From assembly GCA_964396895.1 (NCBI GenBank), contig CAYNGJ010000002.1, positions 186,001 to 250,000 on the forward strand: a stretch of DNA of 64,000 bases, written 5' to 3'. A program made the position numbers and the translations under genes. Below the pieces are notes generated by a model. It did no database searches. It was not told where the DNA came from and was given only the letters and a program-made list of their open reading frames with translations. Shown piece by piece: positions 55,558 through 63,959 of this stretch. This DNA comes from UBA2334 sp964396895. GTDB taxonomy: Bacteria; Pseudomonadota; Gammaproteobacteria; Burkholderiales; Burkholderiaceae_C. Each line of letters opens with the position of its first letter. Position 1 is the stretch's first letter.

Positions 55558-56457
55558 TCAAGGGCGTGGTGGTGCTGAGGGTTGTGCCGTGCGGGCGGGC
55601 AGCAGCACGGCGGCAATGGCACTCATCACCAGCACCACGGCCACGTAATCTTGCCAGTGCGGCCATTCGCCCACGATGAAGGTGGCGCTGAAGGCCCCGA
55701 TGAGGGGAATGGCCATCACGCTCATGGCGCTGGTGGCCGGGGGCAGGTTGCGCGCCAGCCCAAACCAGATGATTTGCGCAAACCCGTAGTTGATGACCAC
55801 GCCGTAGGCCAGGCTGAACCACATGGCCCCGCTGAAGTGGAACGACGGCACCGGCTCCACCACCACCGCCAGTGCCCACAGGCAGGCGCTGGCCATCAGC
55901 ATCATCCACACGGTCAGGGCTTCGGTGGGCAGGGTGATGGTCAGTCTGCGCATCATCAGCGTGCCAATGGCCCAGCACACCGCTGCCAGTTCCATCCACA
56001 ACACGCCGAGGGGGCGACCGGTGAGGTTGCCAATTTCGTGTGCCATGAGCAGGCCGATGGCGCATGCCACCGCCAGCGTGGCCCAGGCCGTGCGGCGATT
56101 CAGGGCGTGTCCCATGAACAGGGCGCCCAACAGTACCGTCCACACCGGCATGGTGAAGCCCAAGATGGCGGCCCTGCCCGAGCTGAGCTCTTTCACGCCG
56201 AAGATGGAAATGGTGTGCCAGCCCAGCATGTTGGGCAAGGCCAGGGTGGCCACGGTCTTCCACTCGCTGCCCTGGGGCCGCATGCGCACGCCACGGGCTT
56301 TGAAAAAGAAGAACAGCCAAGCCGCTCCCAGCGTCATGGTGATGGCACGGAAGTACAGCGGTGAGAGCTCGCGCAGCGAGAGCTTCATCATGGGCCAATT
56401 GATGCCCCACATGAGCGTGAGCAGCACCAGGGCCAGCAGTTGTTGGCGGGTCAGCAC
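55558..56457 (-). CDS. EamA/DMT superfamily transporter
   Basis: A 299-residue inner-membrane protein with about ten hydrophobic helices in two EamA repeats (LLALVLLTLMWGINWPMMKLSLRELSPLYFRAITM; later LWMELAAVCWAIGTLMMRRL). Such carriers export amino acids, nucleosides or metabolites; the substrate is unknown. No ATG fits the N-terminus, so GTG 56457 (LTRQQLLAL) is chosen, 21 bases after the thyA stop. Its position between thyA and folA invites the idea of a nucleoside or folate-related exporter, but this is conjecture. Confidence 0.82.
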   Translation of the reverse strand: MLTRQQLLALVLLTLMWGINWPMMKLSLRELSPLYFRAITMTLGAAWLFFFFKARGVRMRPQGSEWKTVATLALPNMLGWHTISIFGVKELSSGRAAILGFTMPVWTVLLGALFMGHALNRRTAWATLAVACAIGLLMAHEIGNLTGRPLGVLWMELAAVCWAIGTLMMRRLTITLPTEALTVWMMLMASACLWALAVVVEPVPSFHFSGAMWFSLAYGVVINYGFAQIIWFGLARNLPPATSAMSVMAIPLIGAFSATFIVGEWPHWQDYVAVVLVMSAIAAVLLPARTAQPSAPPRP

Positions 56458-56477
56458 GGAGGGGCAGGGGATGTGGG

Positions 56478-57311
56478 TCAGACGGCGACGGGTGCCTTGA
56501 TGGCCGGGTGCGGGTCGTAGCCCGTGAACACAAAGTCGTCGAACTGGTAGTCGAAGATGCTCTCGGGCTTGCGCTGAATGGTCAGCGTGGGGTAGGCCAT
56601 GGGGGCGCGGCTCAGCTGCAGCGCCACCTGATCGGTGTGGTTGCGGTAAATGTGACAGTCGCCGCCGGTCCAGATGAAATCGCCCACGTCCAGGTCGCAC
56701 TGCTGGGCCACCATGTGGGTCAGCAGCGCATAGCTGGCGATGTTGAAGGGCACACCCAGAAAAATGTCGGCGCTGCGCTGGTACAGCTGGCAGCTGAGTT
56801 TGCCTTTGCCCCCCGGCTCGGTGGCGGGGGCCACGTAAAACTGAAAGAACGCGTGGCAGGGCATCAGGGCCATCTGGTCCAGCTCGGCCACGTTCCACGC
56901 GCTGACGATGAGGCGGCGGCTGTCCGGGTTGGTTTTGAGGGTCTTGATGACTTCTGAAATTTGGTCGATGTGCGTGCCGTCGGCCTTGGGCCAGCTGCGC
57001 CATTGCACGCCATACACAGGGCCCAGGCTGCCGTCTTCGCGCGCCCATTCGTCCCAGATGGTCACGCCGCGCGCCCGCAGGTCGTTGTTGTTGCTGGAGC
57101 CGGTGAGGAACCACAGCAGTTCGTGGACGATGGACTTGAGGTGCACCTTCTTGGTCGTGACCAGCGGAAAGCCTTCATTGAGGTCAAACCGCATCTGGTA
57201 GCCGAACACGCTGGTGGTGCCCGTTCCCGTGCGGTCGGCCTTGAACACGCCCTGCGTGTGCACATGGCGCATGAAGTCTTCGTATTGGCTGCGGATGGGG
57301 TGGGCGTTCAT
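56478..57311 (-). CDS. thyA: Thymidylate synthase
   Basis: A 277-residue enzyme converting dUMP to dTMP with methylenetetrahydrofolate. [58 protein letters not shown], the catalytic Cys in [39 protein letters not shown] and the ordered C-terminus are complete. ATG 57311 ([14 protein letters not shown]) aligns best with relatives; an ATG four codons earlier is possible. It heads thyA - EamA - folA - xth, placing dTMP and folate recycling together. Confidence 0.96.
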   Translation of the reverse strand: MNAHPIRSQYEDFMRHVHTQGVFKADRTGTGTTSVFGYQMRFDLNEGFPLVTTKKVHLKSIVHELLWFLTGSSNNNDLRARGVTIWDEWAREDGSLGPVYGVQWRSWPKADGTHIDQISEVIKTLKTNPDSRRLIVSAWNVAELDQMALMPCHAFFQFYVAPATEPGGKGKLSCQLYQRSADIFLGVPFNIASYALLTHMVAQQCDLDVGDFIWTGGDCHIYRNHTDQVALQLSRAPMAYPTLTIQRKPESIFDYQFDDFVFTGYDPHPAIKAPVAV

Positions 57312-57529
57312 GGCGAATGGCATCGGAAAAACTCAGCCGCGCAGTGTACCGGGGTGGGGGCTGTGTCAGGCTTTCGCTGACACGGCGGGTGGATGAGCCT
57401 GACAGCACAAACAGAAGAAGGCTGATTCAAGTTCGATTGGCATGTTTTCACAATTCACTTCAACGCATCAGCCCCTTTTCGGCGTGTTACCGAAGGGGTG
57501 CTGAACCACACACCGAAGGAGTGAACACC

Positions 57530-57856
57530 ATGGAAAACGAACAACTGCTGGCCGAGATCCGTGAAGCCAACCTCACCTACCTGATGCTGGCCCAGTCACT
57601 CATCCGTGCCGACAAACCTGCGGCGCTGTTTCGCCTGGGGTTGACGGAAGAAGCGGCCGACCTGCTGGCGGCGCTGTCGCCCGCGCAGGTCATGAAGCTG
57701 GCCTCGGGCAACATGTTGCTGTGCCGCTTCCGGGTGGACGACGACCTGGTCTGGAACCTGCTGACCAACCACCAGCCCGGCAAGGTCAACAACGACGTCA
57801 CCTCGCGCCTGCACGGCAGCATTCTGATGGCCGGGCGCATTTCCGAAGCGCTCTGA
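57530..57856 (+). CDS. flhD: FlhD-family transcriptional regulator without FlhC
   Basis: A 108-residue all-helical protein matching FlhD: ENEQLLAEIREANLTYLMLAQSLIRADKPAALFRLGLTEEAADLLAALSPAQVMKLASGNMLLCRFRVDDD, aligned along its length to the flagellar master regulator subunit. GAAGGA lies 11 bases before the ATG. FlhD normally works as FlhD4C2 with FlhC encoded next to it. Here the next rightward gene is dnaX, with the SRP RNA gene between them, so this is an orphan or a paralogue with another role. The 206 bases upstream show no clear promoter. Confidence 0.85.
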   Translation: MENEQLLAEIREANLTYLMLAQSLIRADKPAALFRLGLTEEAADLLAALSPAQVMKLASGNMLLCRFRVDDDLVWNLLTNHQPGKVNNDVTSRLHGSILMAGRISEAL

Positions 57857-57928
57857 CACCGCCGCTCGCGCAGGCAACTGCTGCCAGGGACCGGGTGGCG
57901 CACTCGGGCATGTCAAAAAAGGGGGGGT

Positions 57929-58022
57929 GACGAGCCTTGACCCCGGCACTGGCTCCACAGTTAGGGCTGCTTGGTTCCCCATCTGACCCGGTTGGCCGCT
58001 TTACCATGCGGGAAGGCCCGTC
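57929..58022 (-). ncRNA. ffs: Bacterial signal recognition particle 4.5S RNA
   Basis: The minus strand begins GACGGGCCTT and ends AAGGCTCGTC, a 10-bp terminal helix with one G-U pair. At the apex is the universal SRP motif TCAGATGGGGAACCAAGCAG: an asymmetric TCAG/AGCAG internal loop and a GGAA tetraloop. Compared with E. coli, the tetraloop-closing pairs CC/GG are exchanged for GG/CC, a compensatory change that keeps the fold. The RNA is about 94 nt and is followed by a C-run and six Us (57915-57920). It scaffolds Ffh for cotranslational membrane targeting. It is convergent with flhD and divergent from dnaX. Confidence 0.92.
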
Positions 58023-58029
58023 AGGGTCG

Positions 58030-58035
58030 ATTGTA
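58030..58035 (-). promoter_or_regulatory. -10 element of ffs
   Basis: TACAAT on the minus strand, 7 bases before the predicted 5' end of the SRP RNA, exactly where a -10 should be. The -35 region falls on the first codons of dnaX (58053-58064) and has no strong TTGACA match. Confidence 0.6.
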
Positions 58036-58056
58036 GCTGCCCCTAGAATCCGGTCC

Positions 58057-59961
58057 ATGTCCTACGTTGTCCTGGCCCGCAAATACCGCCCCAAAAATTT
58101 CGCCGAAATGGTGGGGCAGACCCATGTGGTCACGGCCTTGGGCAACGCACTCACCACCCAGCGCCTGCACCACGCCTACTTGTTCACTGGCACACGCGGC
58201 GTGGGCAAAACCACGGTGTCGCGCATCCTGGCCAAGTCGCTCAACTGCGTGGGGCCTGACGGGCAAGGCGGCATCACCGCCACGCCGTGTGGCGTGTGCC
58301 CGGCGTGTACCGACATCGACTCTGGCCGCTTTGTGGACTACACCGAGCTGGACGCCGCCAGCAACCGGGGCGTGGAAGACGTGCAGGCGCTGCTGGAGCA
58401 AGCGGTTTACAAGCCGGTGCAAGGGCGCTTCAAGGTCTTCATGATTGACGAAGTTCACATGCTGTCCGGTACGGCGTTCAACGCCATGTTGAAAACGCTG
58501 GAAGAGCCACCCGAGTATTTGAAATTTGTGCTGGCCACCACCGACCCGCAAAAAGTGCCGGTCACCGTACTCAGTCGCTGCCTGCAGTTCAACCTGCGGC
58601 CCATGCCGCCCGAGACGGTGTTTGAACATTTGGGCCAGGTGCTGCAGTCCGAAGGGGTGCCTGCGGACCCCCAGGCCTTGCGCCTGCTGGCCCGGGCGGC
58701 GCGTGGCTCCATGCGCGACGCGCTCAGCCTCACTGACCAGGCCATTGCCTTTGGCGACGGCCAACTGCAAGAGGCTTCCGTGCGCCAGATGCTGGGCGTG
58801 GTGGGGCGCAGCCATGTGTTTGCCCTGATTGAGGCGCTGGCCTTGTCCGACGGCGCCACCGTGGTGCAGACCATAGACGGGCTGCGCCAGCAAGGGCTGA
58901 GCGCCGCCTCCACGCTGGAGGAAATGACCCACGTGCTGCAGCGCATGGCCGTGGCCCAGCTCACAGACGCTGCCCCCGATCCGGCTGACCCCGAAGCGGG
59001 GGACGTGACCCGGCTGGCCCAGCTGCTGCCCGCCGACCAGACGCAGTTGCTCTACAGCCTGTGCCTGCATGGCCGCACCGAGCTTGGCCTGGCGCCGGAT
59101 GAATACGCGGCCCTGGTCATGGTGCTGTTGCGCTTGCTGGCCTTCCAGCCCCCACCGGCGCGGGTGGCCGGGGCGCAAAAAAAAAGCCCTGATGCCGCCG
59201 CAACACGGGTGACGGCGCCACCCGCCGCCGCTTCTGCTGCACCCGTGCGAGAACGGCCCTTGAGCGCCGTGCCCGTGCGGACACCACACGCCCCGGTGGC
59301 GGCCTTGCCCGTGGTGGACATGGACAAAGACCCGTTGGCTGGCCGGGCATCAGAGTCCGGCGACGGGTTGTCTGAAAAATATGAAGAAAATTCGGATCCA
59401 GCGCATGATGTAAAAGACAAGTCAGCTATCCATATTGATGACTTGCCGGTGCGCCACATGCCCGAGCCAGCCGCGCCCACGGTGGCCGAGGTGCCCCTGC
59501 CGCGTGACCCGTCCGATGGGCTGGGCACACCGCTGGCGAGCGCCGCCCAACCGTCAGCGTTGGCACAAGGCGATTTTTGGCACGGGTTGGTGGTGGCCAT
59601 GGTCAAGGCCGAAACCGTGGGGGCCTTGGTGCGCGAACTGGCGTTGCAGGCCCAATTGCTGGCACGTGACGACACCGCCACGCCCGCCCACTGGCTGCTG
59701 CGCATCGAAAATGCCTCGCTCACCCAAGGCACGACCCGCGACCGCCTGCAAGCCGCGCTGGCACAACATGGTCACACGGTCAAACTCAGCATCGAGGTGG
59801 GTGCGGTGGCCGACTCACCGGCCCGCCGTCTGGCCGCCGCCGCCACCCAACGCTTGCGCGACGCCGAGGACACCCTGCGCCAAGACCCGTTTGTGCAGAG
59901 CATGCAACGGGAGTTTGGGGGCAAAATTGTGCCCGGCAGCATCCGGCCCCTGCCGGTTTGA
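58057..59961 (+). CDS. dnaX: DNA polymerase III subunits tau/gamma
   Basis: The 634-residue clamp-loader ATPase ([52 protein letters not shown]; a Cys-rich zinc module [29 protein letters not shown]; domain III to about 370). The C-terminal half is an Ala/Pro-rich linker and the tau-specific domains. At codons 374-376 nine consecutive As occur, with stops close by in the -1 and +1 frames, a candidate site for gamma production. The linker also holds repeat copy G (59385-59429). ATG 58057 gives the family start; the in-frame extension upstream overlaps ffs. Confidence 0.95.
   Translation: MSYVVLARKYRPKNFAEMVGQTHVVTALGNALTTQRLHHAYLFTGTRGVGKTTVSRILAKSLNCVGPDGQGGITATPCGVCPACTDIDSGRFVDYTELDAASNRGVEDVQALLEQAVYKPVQGRFKVFMIDEVHMLSGTAFNAMLKTLEEPPEYLKFVLATTDPQKVPVTVLSRCLQFNLRPMPPETVFEHLGQVLQSEGVPADPQALRLLARAARGSMRDALSLTDQAIAFGDGQLQEASVRQMLGVVGRSHVFALIEALALSDGATVVQTIDGLRQQGLSAASTLEEMTHVLQRMAVAQLTDAAPDPADPEAGDVTRLAQLLPADQTQLLYSLCLHGRTELGLAPDEYAALVMVLLRLLAFQPPPARVAGAQKKSPDAAATRVTAPPAAASAAPVRERPLSAVPVRTPHAPVAALPVVDMDKDPLAGRASESGDGLSEKYEENSDPAHDVKDKSAIHIDDLPVRHMPEPAAPTVAEVPLPRDPSDGLGTPLASAAQPSALAQGDFWHGLVVAMVKAETVGALVRELALQAQLLARDDTATPAHWLLRIENASLTQGTTRDRLQAALAQHGHTVKLSIEVGAVADSPARRLAAAATQRLRDAEDTLRQDPFVQSMQREFGGKIVPGSIRPLPV
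59177..59224 (+). other. Candidate tau/gamma slippage site in dnaX (A9 run plus hairpin)
   Basis: A run of nine As (59177-59185) is followed by GCCCTGA. Shifting by -1, or adding one A in the mRNA, yields Lys-Pro-stop and a 378-residue product. Losing one A gives a 384-residue product. A hairpin CGGGTG / CACCCG (59206-59211 with 59219-59224) lies 20 bases downstream. Homologous signals are known in E. coli (ribosomal -1 frameshift at A6G) and Thermus (RNA polymerase slippage at A9). Confidence 0.6.
59385..59429 (+). repeat. AT-rich N19 repeat, copy G (inside dnaX, in frame)
   Basis: Core CAGCGCA (59399-59405), exactly 19 bases, GCTAT (from 59425), flank GAAAATTCGG. The dnaX frame reads [16 protein letters not shown] through it, giving an acidic island in an otherwise Ala/Pro/Val linker. 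The surrounding AT-rich patch extends from about 59370 to 59445. Confidence 0.68.
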
Positions 59962-60059
59962 CCCCGAACCCGACACTCCCCACCGCCCGGCCAGCACTGC
60001 GCCAACCGGGTTGGCCACTTTCCCATTCCGTTTTTTCAATCTACCCACAAGGAACCACC

Positions 60060-60392
60060 ATGTTCAACAAAGGACAACTCGCCGGACTCATGAAGCAGGC
60101 CCAGGCCATGCAGGACAACCTCAAAAAGGCGCAAGATGAACTGGCCAATGTGGAGGTCACGGGTGAGTCGGGTGCTGGCTTGGTCAAGGTGGTCATGACC
60201 TGCAAGCACGACGTCAAGCGCATCACCATCGACCCCTCGCTGCTGGCCGATGACAAAGACATGCTGGAGGACCTGGTGGCCGCCGCCTTCAACGCCGCCG
60301 TGCGCAAGGCCGAGGACACCAGCCAGGAGAAAATGGGCAAGCTCACGGCAGGCATGCCCGGGTTGCCCGGCGGCATGAAGTTTCCGTTCTGA
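60060..60392 (+). CDS. ybaB: YbaB/EbfC nucleoid-associated protein
   Basis: A 110-residue dimeric DNA-binding protein ([102 protein letters not shown]). The start is ATG 60060 with AAGGAA upstream. It lies between dnaX and recR, the conserved dnaX-ybaB-recR order. A role in nucleoid organisation or recombination support is inferred from the family. Confidence 0.95.
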   Translation: MFNKGQLAGLMKQAQAMQDNLKKAQDELANVEVTGESGAGLVKVVMTCKHDVKRITIDPSLLADDKDMLEDLVAAAFNAAVRKAEDTSQEKMGKLTAGMPGLPGGMKFPF

Positions 60393-60443
60393 CATCCGCC
60401 ATGACCGTGCAAGCCAGGCCAGTTGAGCGATGCCCCGTTGCCC

Positions 60444-61076
60444 ATGGCTGACGCGCATTCACTGGATGCGCTGACCGAGGCGCTGCGCCGCTTGCCCGGG
60501 GTGGGCCTGAAGTCGGCCGCCCGCATGGCTTTTCACCTGTTGCAACACGACCGTGCCGGTGCCTTGCAACTGGCCACCACCCTGGCGCAGGCGGTCGAGC
60601 AGGTGCGCCACTGCGAGCTCTGCCACACCTTCACCGAGAGCGAGGTGTGCAGCACCTGCCTGGACACACGGCGCGACCGCACGCAGTTGTGCGTGGTGGA
60701 AACCCCTGCCGACCAGGCGGCCCTGGAGCGCACGGGGGCCTACAAGGGCCTGTACTTTGTGCTCATGGGCAAGCTCAGCCCGCTGGATGGCATAGGCCCA
60801 CATGACATCGGTTTGCAAAAACTGTTTGACCGCCTGGGCGGTGCCGAGCTGTCACTGCAGGGCGAGGCCTTTCCGGCAGTGAATGAGGTCATTCTGGCCA
60901 CCAACTTCACCGCCGAGGGCGAAGCCACGGCCCACGTCATTGCCCAGGCCTTGCGGGCCACCGACATCCGCGTCACCCGCCTGTCGCGCGGAGTGCCTGT
61001 GGGCAGCGAGCTGGAGTACGTGGACCTGGGCACCATCGCCCACGCCCTGGTGGACCGGCGTTCTGCCGCCGGCTGA
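60444..61076 (+). CDS. recR: Recombination mediator RecR
   Basis: A 210-residue protein of the RecFOR pathway that loads RecA on gapped DNA. A helix-hairpin-helix [28 protein letters not shown], a C4 zinc finger [16 protein letters not shown], and a TOPRIM domain ([38 protein letters not shown]) followed by [15 protein letters not shown] are complete. ATG 60444 is used; a TTG at 60423 would add seven residues. It is the third gene of dnaX-ybaB-recR. Confidence 0.95.
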   Translation: MADAHSLDALTEALRRLPGVGLKSAARMAFHLLQHDRAGALQLATTLAQAVEQVRHCELCHTFTESEVCSTCLDTRRDRTQLCVVETPADQAALERTGAYKGLYFVLMGKLSPLDGIGPHDIGLQKLFDRLGGAELSLQGEAFPAVNEVILATNFTAEGEATAHVIAQALRATDIRVTRLSRGVPVGSELEYVDLGTIAHALVDRRSAAG

Positions 61077-61181
61077 TGGTCCCCGTCGCCTGTGCCTCAC
61101 CCGGCCCACACGGGTTTAGGTACAAACCCGCTCGGGATTCGTCCCGATGACGCGGGGCCTGCCTGGCGATAGCCTTGTGGC

Positions 61182-62255
61182 ATGGACGATGCGGGCAATT
61201 CACCACGGGGGCGACGGGCGTTCCTGAACCATGCCGGGCTGGTCCTGGCGGGGGCTGGTCTGGGCAGCGTGGCCCTGCGGGCGCAGGGGCAGCGGCCCAC
61301 CCGGCACACGGACACCCAGCACCTGACCTTGGCGTTGTGTGCGCGCCCGTCCATGGCCCATCTCCCGCTGACCCTGGCCCAGGCGTTGGGCTTTTTCGAG
61401 GCCGAAGGGGTGTCTGTCCGTTGGTTGGACGTGGCCACCGACGAAGCCGCTTTGCAGGCGGTGCACCGTGGCGCGGCGCATGTCGCTGCGTGCGCCTACC
61501 CGCTGACCATTGCCCAGCACGCCCGGGGTGCGGCCTGGCGTTCGCTGGTGCTGCAGACGCGCACACCCCAGGTGGTGCTGGGTGTGTCTTCCCGTGACTT
61601 GCCTGGGTTCAAAGGGCCGGCCGATTTGCGGGGCAAAAAGGTGGGCTTGCTCTACCCTGGGACCACCGACATGGTGCTGGAGGCCGTGTTGCAGCGTGCC
61701 CGCTTGCACCCGGGCCAACTGACCTGGGTGCACAGCGATGACGCACAGGCACTGGTGCGCCGCTTTCGGGCGGGTCAGCTCGATGCCCTGTGTGCGGGAG
61801 ATGCCCGTGTCTGGGCACTGGAGCAGCAGGGGCAGTTGCGCGTGGTGGCAGACACCCGCTCGCAACGGGGCACCAGCGAGTTGTTCGGTGGCGTGGTGCC
61901 TGGCTCTGCCGTGTGTGCACCCGAGGCCTGGGCCGTTTCCCACCCCGGTCTGGCCCAAAAACTGGCCGACGGGGTGGTACACGCCCTGAAGTGGCTGCAC
62001 ACCGCCGGTCCCGCCGACCTGCTGCGCGCGGTGCCCTCGGCGCACGTCGAAGTGGGTCGCGCCCAATACCTGTTCGCCGTTGACCAAGCCCGCGACGGGT
62101 TCTCGCCCGATGGCGTGCTGACCGCGGAGGCCGCCAGCACCGCGCTGAAGGTGTTGGGTCGGTTGGATCACCAGGTGCGCACCGCCTGGATCGACCTGGA
62201 GCGCACCTACACCAACGAATTCACGCTGCGCGCCAAAACCCGATTCCGGGTCTGA
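61182..62255 (+). CDS. Tat-exported NMT1/SsuA-like substrate-binding protein
   Basis: A 357-residue protein. The twin-arginine signal GRRAFLNHAGLVLAGAGLGSVALRAQ (R11/R12) suggests folded export by Tat. The body resembles NMT1/THI5-like binding proteins of ABC importers for sulfonates, nitrate or pyrimidine precursors: LTLALCARPSMAHLPLTLAQALGFFEAEGVSVRWLDV, ADLRGKKVGLLYPGTTDMVLEAVLQRA, RFRAGQLDALCAGDARVWALE. No permease or ATPase gene is adjacent within the window; recR precedes and mltD converges. The ligand is unknown. Confidence 0.84.
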   Translation: MDDAGNSPRGRRAFLNHAGLVLAGAGLGSVALRAQGQRPTRHTDTQHLTLALCARPSMAHLPLTLAQALGFFEAEGVSVRWLDVATDEAALQAVHRGAAHVAACAYPLTIAQHARGAAWRSLVLQTRTPQVVLGVSSRDLPGFKGPADLRGKKVGLLYPGTTDMVLEAVLQRARLHPGQLTWVHSDDAQALVRRFRAGQLDALCAGDARVWALEQQGQLRVVADTRSQRGTSELFGGVVPGSAVCAPEAWAVSHPGLAQKLADGVVHALKWLHTAGPADLLRAVPSAHVEVGRAQYLFAVDQARDGFSPDGVLTAEAASTALKVLGRLDHQVRTAWIDLERTYTNEFTLRAKTRFRV

Positions 62256-62288
62256 TCGGGTCGTCCACCCTCAGCAGCCCTGCGGCCC

Positions 62289-63959
62289 TCACTTTTTCTG
62301 CCGGCTGTTTTTTTTGCTGCCAGCGCCCTTGGTGGGCGCTTTGGATGCGCCTTTGGACGATCGGCTGTGGGCTGCAGTGGCTTTTTGGCGGCTGTTTTTG
62401 GCGGGCGCGCGGACCCGTTTGGATTCTCTGCTGCTGGCGCGTGGACTGCGCCCGGTATCGGCCACGCGCACCACGCTGTCGCGGAACACCACCAACGCCT
62501 GGCCTGGCTTCAGGCGGTGACCCACTTGCAGCTTGTTCCACTGCGCGACGTCGTGGGCGTCCAGCCGCAGGCGGGCGGCCAGGCTGGTGATGGTCTCACC
62601 CTTGCGCGCCTTGACGGTGGATTTGCGCCGCACCACCTCGGGCTGCAGTTGCACGTGGCCGTTGTCGGCCAGCAGCTCGGGCACCTCGGCCTTGTGGCTG
62701 CTGTCGCGTGGCACCAGCAGTGTGGAGCCTGCGCGGACCAGCATGCTGGGGGGGATGTGGTTGAGGCTGCGCAGATCGCTCTCGGGCATGCCCACGCGCT
62801 TGGCAATGTCGGCGGTGCGCATGTGGGTGGGCACGGCCCAGGCGGTCCAGCTGGCCAGCGGGCCAATGTGGTACTGCAGGTTGCGTTTGAACACGCCCGC
62901 GTTGGTCCACGGCAGCAGGATTTGGGGTGAGCCCGCCGCCAAAATGACGGGCCGGTGCATGGAGGGGTTGAGGGCGCGGAAATCGGCCTCGTCCACCTCG
63001 GCGAGCTTGGCTGCCAGGCTCACGTCGATGTCACGGTCGATGGTGACGGTGTCAAAAAACGGGTGATTTTCAATCACGGGCAGGCGAGCCCGGAACTCTT
63101 CCGGGTGGGCCACAATGTTTTTCACCGCCTGCAGTTTGGGCACGTACAGGCGGGTTTCGGCGGGCATGGTCAGGTCTTCGTAGGCCGTGGGCAGGCCTTT
63201 GCGCTGGTTGCGCTCCACGGCCCGCTTCACACTGCCCTGGCCCCAGTTGTAGGCCGCCAGCGCGAGGTGCCAGTCGTCAAACATGCCGTGCAGCATCTGC
63301 AGGTAGTCGAGTGCCGCGCGGGTGGACGCCAGCACATCACGTCGGTCGTCGCGAAACACGTTTTGCTTCAGGTCAAAGTCTTTGCCGGTGGCGGGCATGA
63401 ACTGCCACATGCCCGCGGCCTTGGCGCTGGAGACGGCTTGCGGGTTGAAGGCGCTTTCAATGAAGGGCAGCAGCGCCAGTTCGGTGGGCATGTCGCGCCG
63501 CTCCAGCTCCTCCACGATGTGAAACAGGTATTTGCGTGACCGCTCGGTCATGCGTTGGATGTAGTCGGGCCGGGTGGCATACCACTGCTCCCGGTCGCTG
63601 ACCAGGTCGCCTTCCAGGTCGGGCATGCGAAAGCCACGGCGGATGCGCTCCCACAGGTCGGCGGGTGTTTCCAGCGCCACCACCGACACGGAGGCCGTGT
63701 GGCTGGCCTGAATGGGTTGCAGCGCGCCCCCAGGCACCAGCGGTGGGCTGCGGCGCGTGAGCACGGGGCTGGTGGTGTGGCCGGGTTCATCGGCCAGCAC
63801 GCGGGTGGCGGGCCCCATGCTGCCCATGGGGGCGGTGGCACAACCGGCCAGCACCACACACACCAGGGCCAGGCCAGGACGCAGGGTCAGGTGCCGCACG
63901 GTCTGGCACACGCGTTGCAGGGGGGTACGGAGGCGCCAGGGCAGGTGGAGTCGGTTCAT
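62289..63959 (-). CDS. mltD: Membrane-bound lytic murein transglycosylase D with LysM domains
   Basis: A 556-residue lipoprotein. The signal ends at lipobox LAGC (LALVCVVLAGCATAPMG). The GH23 domain has its catalytic Glu in LALLPFIESAFNPQAVSSAKAAGMWQFMPATGKDFDLKQN, with WHLALAAYNWGQGSVKRA. It is followed by a MltD-type region and one clear LysM (about 455-500, VKARKGETITSLAARLRLDAHDVAQWNKL), with a less certain one before it. A strongly basic Lys/Arg/Ser tail ends the protein. ATG 63959 overlaps the stop codon of the upstream gene as ATGA, which settles the start. It cleaves peptidoglycan from the outer membrane's inner face. Confidence 0.94.
   Translation of the reverse strand: MNRLHLPWRLRTPLQRVCQTVRHLTLRPGLALVCVVLAGCATAPMGSMGPATRVLADEPGHTTSPVLTRRSPPLVPGGALQPIQASHTASVSVVALETPADLWERIRRGFRMPDLEGDLVSDREQWYATRPDYIQRMTERSRKYLFHIVEELERRDMPTELALLPFIESAFNPQAVSSAKAAGMWQFMPATGKDFDLKQNVFRDDRRDVLASTRAALDYLQMLHGMFDDWHLALAAYNWGQGSVKRAVERNQRKGLPTAYEDLTMPAETRLYVPKLQAVKNIVAHPEEFRARLPVIENHPFFDTVTIDRDIDVSLAAKLAEVDEADFRALNPSMHRPVILAAGSPQILLPWTNAGVFKRNLQYHIGPLASWTAWAVPTHMRTADIAKRVGMPESDLRSLNHIPPSMLVRAGSTLLVPRDSSHKAEVPELLADNGHVQLQPEVVRRKSTVKARKGETITSLAARLRLDAHDVAQWNKLQVGHRLKPGQALVVFRDSVVRVADTGRSPRASSRESKRVRAPAKNSRQKATAAHSRSSKGASKAPTKGAGSKKNSRQKK

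Noticed and set aside
57470..57529. Possible repeat copy or promoter in the AT-richer flhD leader
   Set aside because: CAACGC occurs nearby but the 19-base spacing to GCT fails, and no -35/-10 pair is convincing.
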